From positions 1 through 40,926 of the IMG/VR virus record IMGVR_UViG_3300043425_000687: a DNA stretch of 40,926 bases, one strand, 5' to 3'. The position numbers and the translations under genes were made by a program. Position 1 is the first letter of the stretch. Every line of letters starts with the position of its first letter. Below are positions 20,518 to 29,867 of this stretch, piece after piece. The DNA is from a virus. The notes under the pieces are model-generated. The model worked only from the letters and a program-made list of their open reading frames with translations, was not told the origin of the DNA and made no database searches.

Positions 20518-20527
20518 ATCGTATTTT

Positions 20528-22081
20528 ATGCCCACAACACAAGAATACCTAGAGCGATACAAGGCAGTTAAGCGAGATCCTTGGGAGTTTGTCACCAAAA
20601 TGGTGTTCACCAAGGACGAAGTTGATAGGAATAACCCTATCAAGCGCTTTCCCGCGTATCTTGCCTATCAGAAGCTCTACATGCGTCTTTGGCAGAAGTA
20701 CCCAAAGATCATCGTTCCAAAGTCTCGTCGTATGATGATGTCTTGGACGAACATCGCCCTGTATGTCTGGGACACGATGTTTAATGTCGGGCGCCAGCAG
20801 GCGTTCGTTTCCAAGAAAGAGACCGACTCCCACGAGCTTATTGAGCGCGCAAAGTTCATTGTCGAGCACCTCGACTATGATTGGATTCCAAAGGAACTCC
20901 TCCCGAAGCATACCTGCAAGTTTGGTGAGTTGAGCTTTCCAGAGATCGAGTCCCGAATTATGGGATTCCCGTCCGGTGCCGACCAGCTTCGTCAGTTTAC
21001 CTTTTCCGGGATGCTATTTGACGAGGCCGCGTTCTGGGATAACGCCGAGGAGGCTTATTCTTCGTCCGTTCCGACGATTGAGGGTGGCGGTCGGATGACG
21101 CTCATTTCCTCGCCGGCTCCGGGGTTCTTTAAGCGCATCGTGTTTGACGAGCTTCAGGATTCCGACATCAAGTCCGAGCGCGAAGAGCTCCCCTGCGGCA
21201 TGTTCCCCATGGAAGGGGTTGAGGTTTGGCAGAACGGCAAGAATAAGTTCGTGGTCTTTCAGCTACACTATTCTGCCGACCCCAAAAAGCAGAACCCGGA
21301 CTGGCTCGACGCTATTCGCTCTTCGATGAGCATATCAAAGTTTAGGCAAGAGTATGATCTTCAGTGGGATACGTTCGTTGGCAAGCCTGTTTATCCTGAG
21401 TTTTCTGAAAATCTTCACACTTCTAAAGAGAGAGTTTACCCGGAGTTTGGGCTGCCGCTAATTCTTGGGATCGACCAAGGGCTTCATGCCGCAGTTGTTA
21501 TTTGCCAGCTTCAGGGCAGCAAGTTCGTGGTCATGGACGAGGTTCGCGCCGAAAACATGGGCGCAGAGCGGTTTGTCGAGAAAGTTAAGAACTATTTGTC
21601 TTTGAATTACCCGGAGTGGGGTAATTACGAGCGGGACTTTCTTTGCTACATGGACCCGTCGGGCTTTAATAAGCGCGATGTTGACGAGCGGACTTACGCC
21701 TCGGTTTGGCTAAAGGCCGGATTTAAAAAGATGTTTCCGGGCGAGATGCTTTGGGAGCCAAGAAGAAGCGCCGTTGAGCAGTATCTTGTTAAGCAGAACA
21801 AGGAAGGCCCCTGCTTTGTCATTGATAAGGCAAAGGCCCCTATTTTGGTTCGCGGCTTTGCTGGCGGCTACAGGTATTCTGAAAAGGCTTTCGAGATTGA
21901 GCCAATGAAGGCTCGGCCAATCAAGGATGAGTACAGCGACGTTCACGACGCCCTTCAGTACGCTATGAGCGGATTTTTCAAGACCAAAAATCGTTCTGGC
22001 AAAGCTCCGATTCCAGACCTAAAATATAGCAACAATAACGGTGGATTAACAAATGGCAGAACCAATCTCAAAAGATATTGA
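20528..22081 (+). CDS. terL: Terminase large subunit
   Basis: A 517-aa packaging motor. The ATPase half has a P-loop variant PKSRRMMMS (64-72), Walker B MLFDEAA (162-168) and a TLISSPAPG coupling motif (191-199). The nuclease half (about 310-500) has LILGIDQG with D316, a VVMDEVRAE strand, a DPSG element and the DEYSDVHDALQYAM end typical of the RNase-H-like nuclease. It pumps DNA through the portal encoded next. No Shine-Dalgarno is seen; a hairpin stands just before the ATG. It overlaps the portal start by 29 bases. Confidence 0.93.
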   Translation: MPTTQEYLERYKAVKRDPWEFVTKMVFTKDEVDRNNPIKRFPAYLAYQKLYMRLWQKYPKIIVPKSRRMMMSWTNIALYVWDTMFNVGRQQAFVSKKETDSHELIERAKFIVEHLDYDWIPKELLPKHTCKFGELSFPEIESRIMGFPSGADQLRQFTFSGMLFDEAAFWDNAEEAYSSSVPTIEGGGRMTLISSPAPGFFKRIVFDELQDSDIKSEREELPCGMFPMEGVEVWQNGKNKFVVFQLHYSADPKKQNPDWLDAIRSSMSISKFRQEYDLQWDTFVGKPVYPEFSENLHTSKERVYPEFGLPLILGIDQGLHAAVVICQLQGSKFVVMDEVRAENMGAERFVEKVKNYLSLNYPEWGNYERDFLCYMDPSGFNKRDVDERTYASVWLKAGFKKMFPGEMLWEPRRSAVEQYLVKQNKEGPCFVIDKAKAPILVRGFAGGYRYSEKAFEIEPMKARPIKDEYSDVHDALQYAMSGFFKTKNRSGKAPIPDLKYSNNNGGLTNGRTNLKRY

Positions 22082-23957
22082 CTCGGTAATTGTTCGCACA
22101 ACGCAGAACTACATCCGCGAAGCCTACGAGGCCAAGCGCGACCGTATGCGTTTGAACCGGGATAATTACGACATCTTCCACCACAAGCAGGACTATTCGC
22201 ACAAGCGACCGGGGCAGTCTCAGGAGTTCCTGCCTAAGCAGCAGATGGCTGTCGAGCAGATGAGTAATTTCGTTACTCAGGGCCTGATTGACATGGGCCA
22301 GTGGTTTAGCGTCGAGCAGCAGCCCGGTGCTAAGAATCAGGTCGTAAGCACGGACGATGTTTACTTCCTGCTTCAGAGGAGCCTTGAGCAGGCCAAATTC
22401 ATGACCTTTGTCGGCGATTCAATTAAGACCGGAGCCCTTGCTTCGCTCATGATTGCCAAGGTTCATGGCCGTAATGTTCCGAAGCAGGAGTTTTACACCA
22501 AGACCGAAGTGAAGGATTTCGGACAGAAAGTTACCAAGCTCTTTAAGAGCGAGCAGAACGTCTGGAATCTTTGGATTGAGCTAATTCGCCCTGAGGACTT
22601 CTTTCCAGATCCAACCGGGTCAAATCTCTATGTCTGCCAGAACATGTGGGTCGACAAGGCTCAAGTAATGGCACTGGCAGAGGGTGATGACGCTATTTAC
22701 GACATGGAGGCCGTAAAGAAGCTCTCTTCCTATCCGTTTGACCAGTATTACGACGAGCGCGATACGCGTGACCGTGAAACCGACCAGTCGCGTACTTATT
22801 CGGACTACCGAGTTAGAATTAAGCTCACCGAGTGCTGGGGGGACATTATTGAGCCAGTCACGGGAGAGGTTCTTTACAAGAACGTGACTTGGACCATTGC
22901 AAACGACACGGTTCTTGTTAGCCGGCCAAAGCCTAATCCGTTCTGGCACGGAAAGAACCCGTTCGTTGTTGCGCCAATCACCAGAGTCCCGTTCTCGGTG
23001 TGGCATCGCGCACCAATGGATGGTGCAACTCGCCACAACATCGCCATGAATGAGCTTTACAACCTCATGGTCGATGCTGGTATGATGAGCGTATTCGGCA
23101 TTAAGCAAATTCGCACTGACTGGCTTGAGGACGAGCGCGAAGTTGCAGATGGTGTGCGACCGGGCATGACCATTCGCGCTTCTGCTGCTTGTCCTCCCGG
23201 TGCGGCTGTAATTCAGCGCGTGGACGAGGGAGCTCTTAGCCCCGAAGCCCTGCAAATGTTTAATCTAATTAACTCCGAATTCGCTCAGACGGCCATGACC
23301 AATGACCTGCGCCTTGGCTCGATGCCAAGCCGTGCAGTTAAGGCAACCGAGGTCGTGGAGGCGTCTCAGAGCATTACTGCCATGTTCTCTGGCATTGCAA
23401 AGCAGATTGAGGCTGAGTTTATTCAGCCGATTCTTGAGCTTTCGTGGCAGACGATCATGCAGAATGCAAACGATCTGGACTCCGATGATGTCTATGCAAC
23501 GCTTGGAGATAGGGCTGCAAATACGCTTCTTGCACTGTCTCCTGAAGAGCGCTTTGCTCAGACCTCTAATGGCCTGAAGTTCAAGGTTTATGGCGTAACG
23601 CAGACCTTGAATAAGCAAAAGGACTTCAGGAAGCTCACCTCCCTGCTTCAGACAATTGGATCGAGCGAAGTTCTGGTTGAGGCGTTTATTAAGAAGTTCA
23701 GCTTCGAGAAGCTGCTTACTGAGATCGTCCGCTCGCTTGATATTGAGCCGGGACGCATTGAGCAGGATGAGCTTGACCAGATGCTTATGCAGCTTGGCCC
23801 TCAGCTTCAGGAGGCTGGCGGAATCCCTATGGGCGCAAGCCCGGACATGCAAAGCCAGATCCCTCAGGCATCAACTGGTCCGCTTAATCCCGATGAGGTT
23901 CAGTCCGGAATTCCACGGTCTGAGTTTCCCGGAAGTAAGGCTCTCATGGGTCAATGA
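22053..23957 (+). CDS. Portal protein
   Basis: A 634-aa portal of the large podoviral type, beginning with polar helices (NYIREAYEAKRDRMRLNRDN). It has a central DGATRHNIAMNELYNLMVDAG helix, the SRAVKATEVVEASQS segment characteristic of portal stems, and a Gln/Pro-rich C-terminus. It forms the ring at the capsid vertex through which DNA enters and to which the tail attaches. It follows terL directly and precedes the scaffold and capsid genes, the standard order. Confidence 0.88.
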   Translation: MAEPISKDIDSVIVRTTQNYIREAYEAKRDRMRLNRDNYDIFHHKQDYSHKRPGQSQEFLPKQQMAVEQMSNFVTQGLIDMGQWFSVEQQPGAKNQVVSTDDVYFLLQRSLEQAKFMTFVGDSIKTGALASLMIAKVHGRNVPKQEFYTKTEVKDFGQKVTKLFKSEQNVWNLWIELIRPEDFFPDPTGSNLYVCQNMWVDKAQVMALAEGDDAIYDMEAVKKLSSYPFDQYYDERDTRDRETDQSRTYSDYRVRIKLTECWGDIIEPVTGEVLYKNVTWTIANDTVLVSRPKPNPFWHGKNPFVVAPITRVPFSVWHRAPMDGATRHNIAMNELYNLMVDAGMMSVFGIKQIRTDWLEDEREVADGVRPGMTIRASAACPPGAAVIQRVDEGALSPEALQMFNLINSEFAQTAMTNDLRLGSMPSRAVKATEVVEASQSITAMFSGIAKQIEAEFIQPILELSWQTIMQNANDLDSDDVYATLGDRAANTLLALSPEERFAQTSNGLKFKVYGVTQTLNKQKDFRKLTSLLQTIGSSEVLVEAFIKKFSFEKLLTEIVRSLDIEPGRIEQDELDQMLMQLGPQLQEAGGIPMGASPDMQSQIPQASTGPLNPDEVQSGIPRSEFPGSKALMGQ

Positions 23958-24214
23958 TGGATAAGATATCAATTCTAAATAACAGCCGTCTTGCTAGGAT
24001 TGCTTACGACGCTGTTAGGGAATTCTTGGAAGACTCCAAGAAGAAACTGCTTGTTAGACTTCTGTCTGAGTCAAAGACTGGTCCGCTAGATCCGCAGGTA
24101 TACGCAAAATATATCGGCGGCATTCAGGCGCTAGAGGACCTTGAGACTTTGATGAAGAAGGAGATCTTAAAGGGCGAGAAAGTAGAAACGGAGCTATTGC
24201 ATGAACAAAAGTGA
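23954..24214 (+). CDS. Hypothetical helical protein in head module
   Basis: An 86-aa all-helical protein (SRLARIAYDAVREFLEDSKKKLL, then YIGGIQALEDLETLMKKEI). It overlaps the portal stop as ATGA and the following gene by 14 bases. Its placement between portal and scaffold suggests a role in prohead assembly. I recognise no specific family. A second ATG three bases later is possible. Confidence 0.72.
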   Translation: MMDKISILNNSRLARIAYDAVREFLEDSKKKLLVRLLSESKTGPLDPQVYAKYIGGIQALEDLETLMKKEILKGEKVETELLHEQK

Positions 24215-24863
24215 TTCTCTTGAGGCGCAGTTTGACTTGAATAAGACCGAAGAGGCAACCGAGACCCAGCAGGAAAAGCCCGAGGGCGAAACCGAAAAGC
24301 AGCCAGAAACCGCTGGTGCCGTCTATCTTGGTAGCCGCAAGTTTCAGTCTGTTGACGAGCTCGTGAAGTATACCGAGGAGCTTGAGCGTCGCAGGGCCGC
24401 TGAAACTCAGCAGGCCACTACCGCTGAAAATAAGCGTAAGCGCGCTGCCGATCTTATTTATGAAGATCCTGCAAAGGCGTTTGAGATTCATGAGCAGGAA
24501 ATCATCGAGAAGATTAAAGGCGAAGAGGCTGCAAAGCGCGCAGAGAAAGAGCTTTGGGATTCCTTCTACGCGAAGAATAAGGATCTTTCAGAAGATAAGG
24601 ATCTTGTCGAGTTCGCCCTGAATAGAAACTGGAATGAGCTCCGAACGCTTCATCCGGATCAGGCAATGGAGAAGCTGGCTGACTATACCCGCAAGACTGC
24701 GAATCGCTTCCGTAAAGCCCCGACGCAAAAGCAGGAAATGCCTTCGGGACAAGCAAAGACTGGACCCGGAACGAGTTACAGTGCGCCACAAATTACGGAA
24801 AAGAAGCCCGCTGCCATTGACTTTGTAACTCAGTTAAAGAAAATTCAAAGTAAGAGAAAGTAA
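24201..24863 (+). CDS. Scaffolding-like protein
   Basis: A 220-aa, highly charged protein. It has an acidic Glu/Gln/Thr-rich N-terminus (about 1-45), a short YLGSRKFQSVDELVKYTEEL motif seen in many phage scaffold proteins, long helices in the middle, and a basic C-terminus (VTQLKKIQSKRK) of the kind that contacts capsid protein. It lies immediately before the major capsid gene, where scaffolds are found. Assignment is from composition, motif and order. Confidence 0.75.
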   Translation: MNKSDSLEAQFDLNKTEEATETQQEKPEGETEKQPETAGAVYLGSRKFQSVDELVKYTEELERRRAAETQQATTAENKRKRAADLIYEDPAKAFEIHEQEIIEKIKGEEAAKRAEKELWDSFYAKNKDLSEDKDLVEFALNRNWNELRTLHPDQAMEKLADYTRKTANRFRKAPTQKQEMPSGQAKTGPGTSYSAPQITEKKPAAIDFVTQLKKIQSKRK

Positions 24864-24885
24864 TTTCTTATTAATTGGAGGATAG

Positions 24886-25836
24886 ATGGCTAATTTCGAG
24901 TGGACGTTTGACGCCCCGTCAGGGGTGTATAAGAACCACGCTCTCTCCGCAGACCTCCGCTCGGCGGCTGTGGCAGAAAGCAAGTTCATGCAGTTTGTTC
25001 GCCCTGAGTCGGGCTACGGTCGCAAGACTGGTGAGTCGATCACCATTGCTCGCGTCTCGAACCTTGCAATTCCTTCGAGCGGCAAGCTCTCTGAAGGTTT
25101 CAAGATTCCTGAAGACTCGCTCACGATGTCTACGGTTTCGATCACTGTCTCCGAGTGGGGCCGTGCCGTTCCGTACACCTCGCTGTCGGAAGACCTGTCG
25201 AAGTTCGACATGGAGTCGATCATTCAGAAGGAACTGATGAAGCAGATGCGCCTCATCATGGACAACGCTGCCGCTGCCGCATTCAAGACCTGTAAGGTCA
25301 AGGCTCGTTCGACCTCTGTGTCGGGCGTTGCTTTCGACACTGCCGGCTCTTTCACTGCTCTCGGCACGAACCAGCTCGACGTTGCACACGTCGAACAGAT
25401 CCGCGACTATATGTACAAGGATCTTCTCGTTCCCGCTTACGAAGGCGACGATTACGTTTGTCTGCTTTCGACTAAGGCAAAGCGCGGTCTTATTTCGGAC
25501 CCGGCTTGGGAAGACTGGCACAAGTACACCGATCCGCAAGCCAAGTACAACGGCGAGATCGGTCGTATTGAGAACATCCGTTTCATCGAAACGAACAACA
25601 ACAACGCTCTGTCGAACGCTGTCGGAACCAACTCGATTGGTGAAGCTGTGTTCTTCGGTGCTGACGCTGTTGTGATGGCTGTTGCCCTTGATCCTGAGCT
25701 TCGCGCCGGCATTCCGGGAGACTTCGGTCGCCAGAAGGCTGTCGCATGGTACGGCATCATGGACTTCGGCCTCGTTTGGGATACGGCTAACGCTGGTGAA
25801 GCCAAGGTCGTTCACTTCGGCTCTAGCCTGACCTAA
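24886..25836 (+). CDS. Major capsid protein, N4-gp56-like
   Basis: A 316-aa capsid protein. Features include ESITIARVSNLAIPSSGKLSEG near the start, an E-loop region, a VAHVEQIRDYMYKDLLVP helix, and near the C-terminus RAGIPGDFGRQKAVAWYG, typical of the N4 gp56 family of HK97-fold capsid proteins. It has strong biased codon use and a ribosome site (GGAGG) 6 bases upstream, as expected for the most abundant virion protein. It is shorter than N4 gp56 (about 400 aa) and lacks an obvious insertion domain. Confidence 0.9.
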   Translation: MANFEWTFDAPSGVYKNHALSADLRSAAVAESKFMQFVRPESGYGRKTGESITIARVSNLAIPSSGKLSEGFKIPEDSLTMSTVSITVSEWGRAVPYTSLSEDLSKFDMESIIQKELMKQMRLIMDNAAAAAFKTCKVKARSTSVSGVAFDTAGSFTALGTNQLDVAHVEQIRDYMYKDLLVPAYEGDDYVCLLSTKAKRGLISDPAWEDWHKYTDPQAKYNGEIGRIENIRFIETNNNNALSNAVGTNSIGEAVFFGADAVVMAVALDPELRAGIPGDFGRQKAVAWYGIMDFGLVWDTANAGEAKVVHFGSSLT

Positions 25837-25848
25837 TAGGGGGATTCG

Positions 25849-26280
25849 ATGTATATTGACAATATTGGTGTTGGACAGCTTGTTCCGTCTAAGTCGGTCA
25901 CCGTTGCTCCGGGATCTTTGACCAGTGCTCCTGCTGACATTGCTGAATATGTTGCAGTTGGCCCGGTTGAAATCGTGCGTGTTGCGGCCTCTATCGTCAC
26001 CTCGCCTACCGTCACCGCCACGGTCATTACGGTTTATCGCCGTTCTGGCCCGAACGTGACGGCTGGTCAGTCTGTGATTGCAACGCTCACCCTTCCGGTT
26101 GGCACGGCAATTGGCTCTGTTGTCTACAAGGACATCAACCAAGCCCGTATCGCCGCAGGTGAAGTTCTTGCTTTCAATGTGACGACTGCTTCGACTGCTG
26201 GCACTGCAATCTGCGGATTCATCGCACAGGACGATCCTGAGTATCGCCTGAACGAATCCAAGATGATCGCAAGCGCCTAA
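25849..26280 (+). CDS. Probable head decoration protein
   Basis: A 143-aa Val/Ala/Thr-rich beta protein (VEIVRVAASIVTSPTVTATV, a YRRSGPNVTAG turn, and a TASTAGTAICGFIAQDDPEY end). It starts 12 bases after the capsid gene with GGGG upstream and ends just before an intrinsic terminator, so capsid and this protein share one highly expressed unit. Decoration or cement is the likeliest role. Confidence 0.7.
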   Translation: MYIDNIGVGQLVPSKSVTVAPGSLTSAPADIAEYVAVGPVEIVRVAASIVTSPTVTATVITVYRRSGPNVTAGQSVIATLTLPVGTAIGSVVYKDINQARIAAGEVLAFNVTTASTAGTAICGFIAQDDPEYRLNESKMIASA

Positions 26281-26293
26281 TAGCGCTTAAAGT

Positions 26294-26333
26294 AGGGGTC
26301 GTTGTCCATGGACGGACTTCGGCCCCTTTTTTT
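26294..26333 (+). terminator. Intrinsic terminator after capsid/decoration genes
   Basis: AGGGGTCG pairs with CTTCGGCCCCT-side bases (8 bp including a G-T pair), continued after a small internal loop by GTCC/GGAC, and followed by seven T (26327-26333). It lies 14 bases after the 143-aa gene and would raise the level of capsid messages relative to downstream genes. Confidence 0.85.
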
Positions 26334-26344
26334 AGGAGATTACA

Positions 26345-26644
26345 ATGGCTGCAACTTATACTGTTCTTTATGAAGATCGCTCTGGTCGCGGTAAGAGCGT
26401 CAACACGGTTCAGATCGCTTACTCTGCCGATCCTTATAGCTCGGGTCTTTCTGTTGACGGCGCACAGCTTGGTTGCCCGAACGTCATCGAAAGTTTGAAC
26501 GTGTATGATGCTGGTGGCGGCTTCACTGCTAACTTTAGCGGTGGCAAGATCCGTCTGTATCAGCAGGGTGCTGGCGCAGGCGCTTTGACTGAAGTCTCGG
26601 GCAACCAGACCGTGACGGTTAAAGTAATTGCAACGGGCTGGTAA
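26345..26644 (+). CDS. Hypothetical small virion protein
   Basis: A 99-aa beta-rich protein with YTVLYEDRSGRGKSVNTVQ, a Gly/Ala-rich centre, and a final NQTVTVKVIATGW strand. AGGAG, within the terminator's T-run downstream edge, lies 7 bases before the ATG. Its place after capsid and decoration genes suggests a head-completion or decoration protein. Family unknown. Confidence 0.7.
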   Translation: MAATYTVLYEDRSGRGKSVNTVQIAYSADPYSSGLSVDGAQLGCPNVIESLNVYDAGGGFTANFSGGKIRLYQQGAGAGALTEVSGNQTVTVKVIATGW

Positions 26645-26674
26645 TTCGGCAATATCAGATCAAAAGGAGATTTT

Positions 26675-26899
26675 ATGTCTTTTGATTTGACCGTTGATAA
26701 GCGCGACCCGAAAACTGGACGAGTAACCACGTCTAATCCTTATACCCGTTATTCGTCTAGCGATGGCGTGGTTTATTTGCGTGAAGGCGTATACTATACT
26801 GAAAGCGGACACATCGCACCCGAAGATCTTGTAAAGCGAGTTGTTGGCAAGGATGCGATTACTGCAAAGTCTGCCGACAACTCCGCTTTCAAGAAGTAA
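26675..26899 (+). CDS. Hypothetical small protein in head-tail module
   Basis: A 74-aa protein: KRDPKTGRVTTSNPYTRYSS, a VVYLREGVYYTESGHI beta stretch, and a basic tail. AAGGAG lies 7 bases before the ATG. It is followed by the tail adaptor gene. No family is recognised. Confidence 0.68.
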   Translation: MSFDLTVDKRDPKTGRVTTSNPYTRYSSSDGVVYLREGVYYTESGHIAPEDLVKRVVGKDAITAKSADNSAFKK

Positions 26900-26935
26900 A
26901 GAATCGTCTTTGGGTGGTTTGGGGGATGGCTACCT

Positions 26936-28132
26936 ATGGCGATTCAAACAACGTCTTATCTTAAGAAGAGTGCGCTTTTCCGAGTAGGCGAACTCACTGA
27001 CGGTACATCCCCCTACGATTCTAAGTGCCTAGAGTACATTAACCAGATCTACCGAGCCATTCTGGCTGGCGGCAATGAGTTTGAGCTTGAGCTTGGCTCC
27101 CCTTGGGGCTGGGCTCGCTCGCCAAAGCCCGGAACCTTTGTCCTTTCCCCAAAATACTCCTCTGGCTCTGTAGCCGTCGTAAACGGCTCTACAACCATCA
27201 CGTTTAGCCCCGCACCTAGCATATCCCTAGAGGGGCAGTGGATTAAGATTGTAGGCCGTCCTGAGACGTTTAGAATCGACTCTCACGCAGCCCTGTCTGC
27301 CACGGCTGTCATTGACACCCCCTATACCGACGAGACGACCTCTAACCTGCCGTTTGATGTCTACTTTCTTGAGTACGACCTTCCGATGAAGATTGAGCGG
27401 ATCATTGCCCCGATGGTCGTTCAAAGGCAGCAGGAGTTTACCGCTCCCAAGGATGGCCTGATTTATCAGGTTGATATGTCCAACATGGACGAGATTTGGC
27501 CAATTAAGCAGCTCCCCGAGGAGATCCCACAGCAATACGCCGTGCTGTCGAAGGACAACGACGGGGACATTAGAATTAGGGTTAACGCTCAGGCTGGAGA
27601 GCAAACGAGAGTTAGCTTTGATTATATCCCGGTTTACTCGCCGCTGGTCGAGATCTCCGTGGAACAGTTTTATGTCTCCGGAACCACCGACACAATTCAG
27701 ACGCCAGATCATGGGCTTCTTGATGGCGCAGAGATTGTGTTTAGCGTTTCCAATGTGTCGAGCATCTCGGTCAATAAGTCTTATTACGTTGTTAATGCTC
27801 AGAAGGACTCGTTTCAGATCTCTTTGACCAAGGGCGGAGCGGTATACGACATTAGCAATTCCGGTGACATCACCTTTAGCAGTGTCCCCATCCTGCCAGT
27901 GACATTTAGGGACATTCTGGACTATGGGGCCGCTTTTTATCTCATGGTCGACAAGAATGACGAAAGAAGCGAGGCTTACGGGCTTCTTGTGAAGGCCAAG
28001 ATGAAGGCCATGATCTCGGCTAATAATCGGGAGCTTTCACAAGCCTCCAGTGGCCGAATTGGCGAAATGATTCCTCGCATGGATATGTATACTGGTCCTA
28101 GGCGATACTGGAGACAGGAGCCAAGCAACTAA
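26936..28132 (+). CDS. Head-tail adaptor / tail tube-A-like protein
   Basis: A 398-aa protein. The N-terminus (SALFRVGELTDGTSPYDSKCLEYINQIYRAI) and C-terminus (DYGAAFYLMVDKNDERSEAYG, then ANNRELSQASSGRIG) are helical and resemble podoviral neck adaptors that dock below the portal. Between about residues 245 and 315 a beta domain carries TIQTPDHGLLDGAEIVFS and YYVVNAQKDSFQISLTKGG, a pattern like the FCCH domain seen in phage structural proteins and probably an insertion. It overlaps the next gene by one base (TAATG). Confidence 0.72.
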   Translation: MAIQTTSYLKKSALFRVGELTDGTSPYDSKCLEYINQIYRAILAGGNEFELELGSPWGWARSPKPGTFVLSPKYSSGSVAVVNGSTTITFSPAPSISLEGQWIKIVGRPETFRIDSHAALSATAVIDTPYTDETTSNLPFDVYFLEYDLPMKIERIIAPMVVQRQQEFTAPKDGLIYQVDMSNMDEIWPIKQLPEEIPQQYAVLSKDNDGDIRIRVNAQAGEQTRVSFDYIPVYSPLVEISVEQFYVSGTTDTIQTPDHGLLDGAEIVFSVSNVSSISVNKSYYVVNAQKDSFQISLTKGGAVYDISNSGDITFSSVPILPVTFRDILDYGAAFYLMVDKNDERSEAYGLLVKAKMKAMISANNRELSQASSGRIGEMIPRMDMYTGPRRYWRQEPSN

Positions 28133-29865
28133 TGTATAAGGGTCAAGCAATTCTAATTCCGATGGGCGAGGGCGGTCTCCAATCTGATAGCCCTCAGAGT
28201 AGAATTGCTCCGACCCAACTCATCGAAGCCAGAAATGTGACTCTGGTTAATGGTTACTGCGAGAAGCATCCGGGTAGCCGCGCTTGGAACCAGAGAAACC
28301 CCAACACTTCTGCAATAAATAAAATTTCATCTGGAGTTCAGACATTTTGTGAATACTTCCCTAATGCGACTACTCAGAGGATTATTGTTCTTAGCCGAGA
28401 CGGCCTACTCTATAAGTACAATAGCCGTTATGAGCTTGTTCAGTTAACCCCCCAAACCGGAGCCCCATCTGTCCTTGGGATTCCCGCTAACGACGCGCAT
28501 ATTGTTGTTGCCGGTAACGAAGTTAGATCGGGGTTTAGAAAGGTTTTCGTCTTCTCTGGCGGAAGCCAAGTCCAAGTCATAGATCAAGACGAGAATACCT
28601 ACAGGAACATTAAGAATCCGGCAGTCGATTGGGCTGCGTCTTACCCTAAGTTTGGGCTGGTTTACCGCTCTAGGCTCTGGTGCTTCGGGAACGAGAATGC
28701 GGCAGACTTCCTGTACGCCTCGGAAGAGGCCAATCAGGAAAACTTCTCTAAGTTCTCGTCTCCGTCAGCAGCCACCGACCCGCAGTTTTTTGACGTTGGA
28801 TCGGGAGAGGGATTTGGGATTACCGGCCTATTCGTATTTAAGAACAGGCTGTTTATCTGCAAGTCTCCATCTGGCCTTTACCAGCTTAATGACGAGGACT
28901 CGAATCCCGCTAACTGGTACATTACAAAGGTTAACGCCGACTTCGGTTTGTCGAATTCCCACGGCATCGCTCAGGTATTTGATGACGTGTTTATTTTCAA
29001 CACTCAGGGAAGCGTTACGAGTGTCGCTGCTGCCTTTCAGTTCGGTGACATTGAGTCGGCTGACGTATTTAATAAACTCGGCGTAGAGCGCTACTTCAGG
29101 CAAAACACGACCGGCTTCGGAACGCAGCAAGCATACGGGCTTTATTATCCCGACAAGAAGCAGGTCTATTTCTCAGTCAGAACTCAGTCTAGCGGGGTTC
29201 AAGACGGAATTATCGTAATGGATATCTTCGGCAAAAGTGCCCAAGTTACCTTTACAGATAAGGACCGCCCGTCGTGTCTTGGACTTATTTCTGATATTGC
29301 CGGCATCTCTAGGCCAGCCTACGGCTCGTTTGATGGAAACATCTACGAGATGGACTGCGATAATACTTGGGTCCAGTCGCAGTCCTATAATCAGGAATAC
29401 GTCGAAATGGGCTACTGGGAGCCCGGCTATACCGACATCGACTTTGCCCCAACCAGCTATAACTTCGTAGCCCAGACCCCGCACATGGATTTTGCTTTTG
29501 CTGATCCAATTGTGTCGATGAAGACTAAGCGCTGGGACTTTCTTGAGGTCACGTTTCAGCCAACCGGAAACTGGAATGTCGATGTAGATGTTTACGTCGA
29601 CTCGGAATACCGGGAAACGATCTCTTATAACCTGCTTAGAGACAGGCCGCTCTCTGAGGCTGTCGGGCTTCCCGGATTTATTTTGGACACAGACAGGCTT
29701 GATGGAGACTTCCCAAAGTCCATTAGAAAGCCACTACATGGACAAGGTAGAACTATTAGTTTCAAATTGCGATCTAACGGCCTTTCAGAGAATATCAAAA
29801 TACAGTCTTTAACTGTTTACTTCAGGGTTGCAGACGAAAGACAAATTAAAGATCCGAGGACATAA
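28132..29865 (+). CDS. Tail nozzle / stabilisation protein
   Basis: A 577-aa beta-propeller-like protein. It opens with GEGGLQSDSPQSRIAPTQLI, a motif of podoviral tail stabilisation proteins in which genome-encoded values are listed (EARNVTL, KHPGSRAWN). Repeated short strands follow (KVFVFSGGSQVQVID, VYRSRLWCFGNEN, FKNRLFICKSP). Proteins of this type, such as P22 gp10 and T7 gp12 analogues, close the tail tube and carry fibres. It lies between the adaptor and the fibre gene, the expected order. Confidence 0.78.
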   Translation: MYKGQAILIPMGEGGLQSDSPQSRIAPTQLIEARNVTLVNGYCEKHPGSRAWNQRNPNTSAINKISSGVQTFCEYFPNATTQRIIVLSRDGLLYKYNSRYELVQLTPQTGAPSVLGIPANDAHIVVAGNEVRSGFRKVFVFSGGSQVQVIDQDENTYRNIKNPAVDWAASYPKFGLVYRSRLWCFGNENAADFLYASEEANQENFSKFSSPSAATDPQFFDVGSGEGFGITGLFVFKNRLFICKSPSGLYQLNDEDSNPANWYITKVNADFGLSNSHGIAQVFDDVFIFNTQGSVTSVAAAFQFGDIESADVFNKLGVERYFRQNTTGFGTQQAYGLYYPDKKQVYFSVRTQSSGVQDGIIVMDIFGKSAQVTFTDKDRPSCLGLISDIAGISRPAYGSFDGNIYEMDCDNTWVQSQSYNQEYVEMGYWEPGYTDIDFAPTSYNFVAQTPHMDFAFADPIVSMKTKRWDFLEVTFQPTGNWNVDVDVYVDSEYRETISYNLLRDRPLSEAVGLPGFILDTDRLDGDFPKSIRKPLHGQGRTISFKLRSNGLSENIKIQSLTVYFRVADERQIKDPRT

Positions 29866-29867
29866 TC

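Noticed and set aside
22620-23852. Long minus-strand frames opposite the portal gene (211 and 195 aa)
   Set aside because: Antisense shadows of a strongly supported portal gene, with no family features and no initiation signals.
24919-26142. 407-aa open frame on the minus strand opposite the major capsid gene
   Set aside because: It mirrors the strongly biased codons of the capsid gene, has a repetitive Arg/Asn/Asp composition and no ribosome site, and would overlap two well-supported genes completely.
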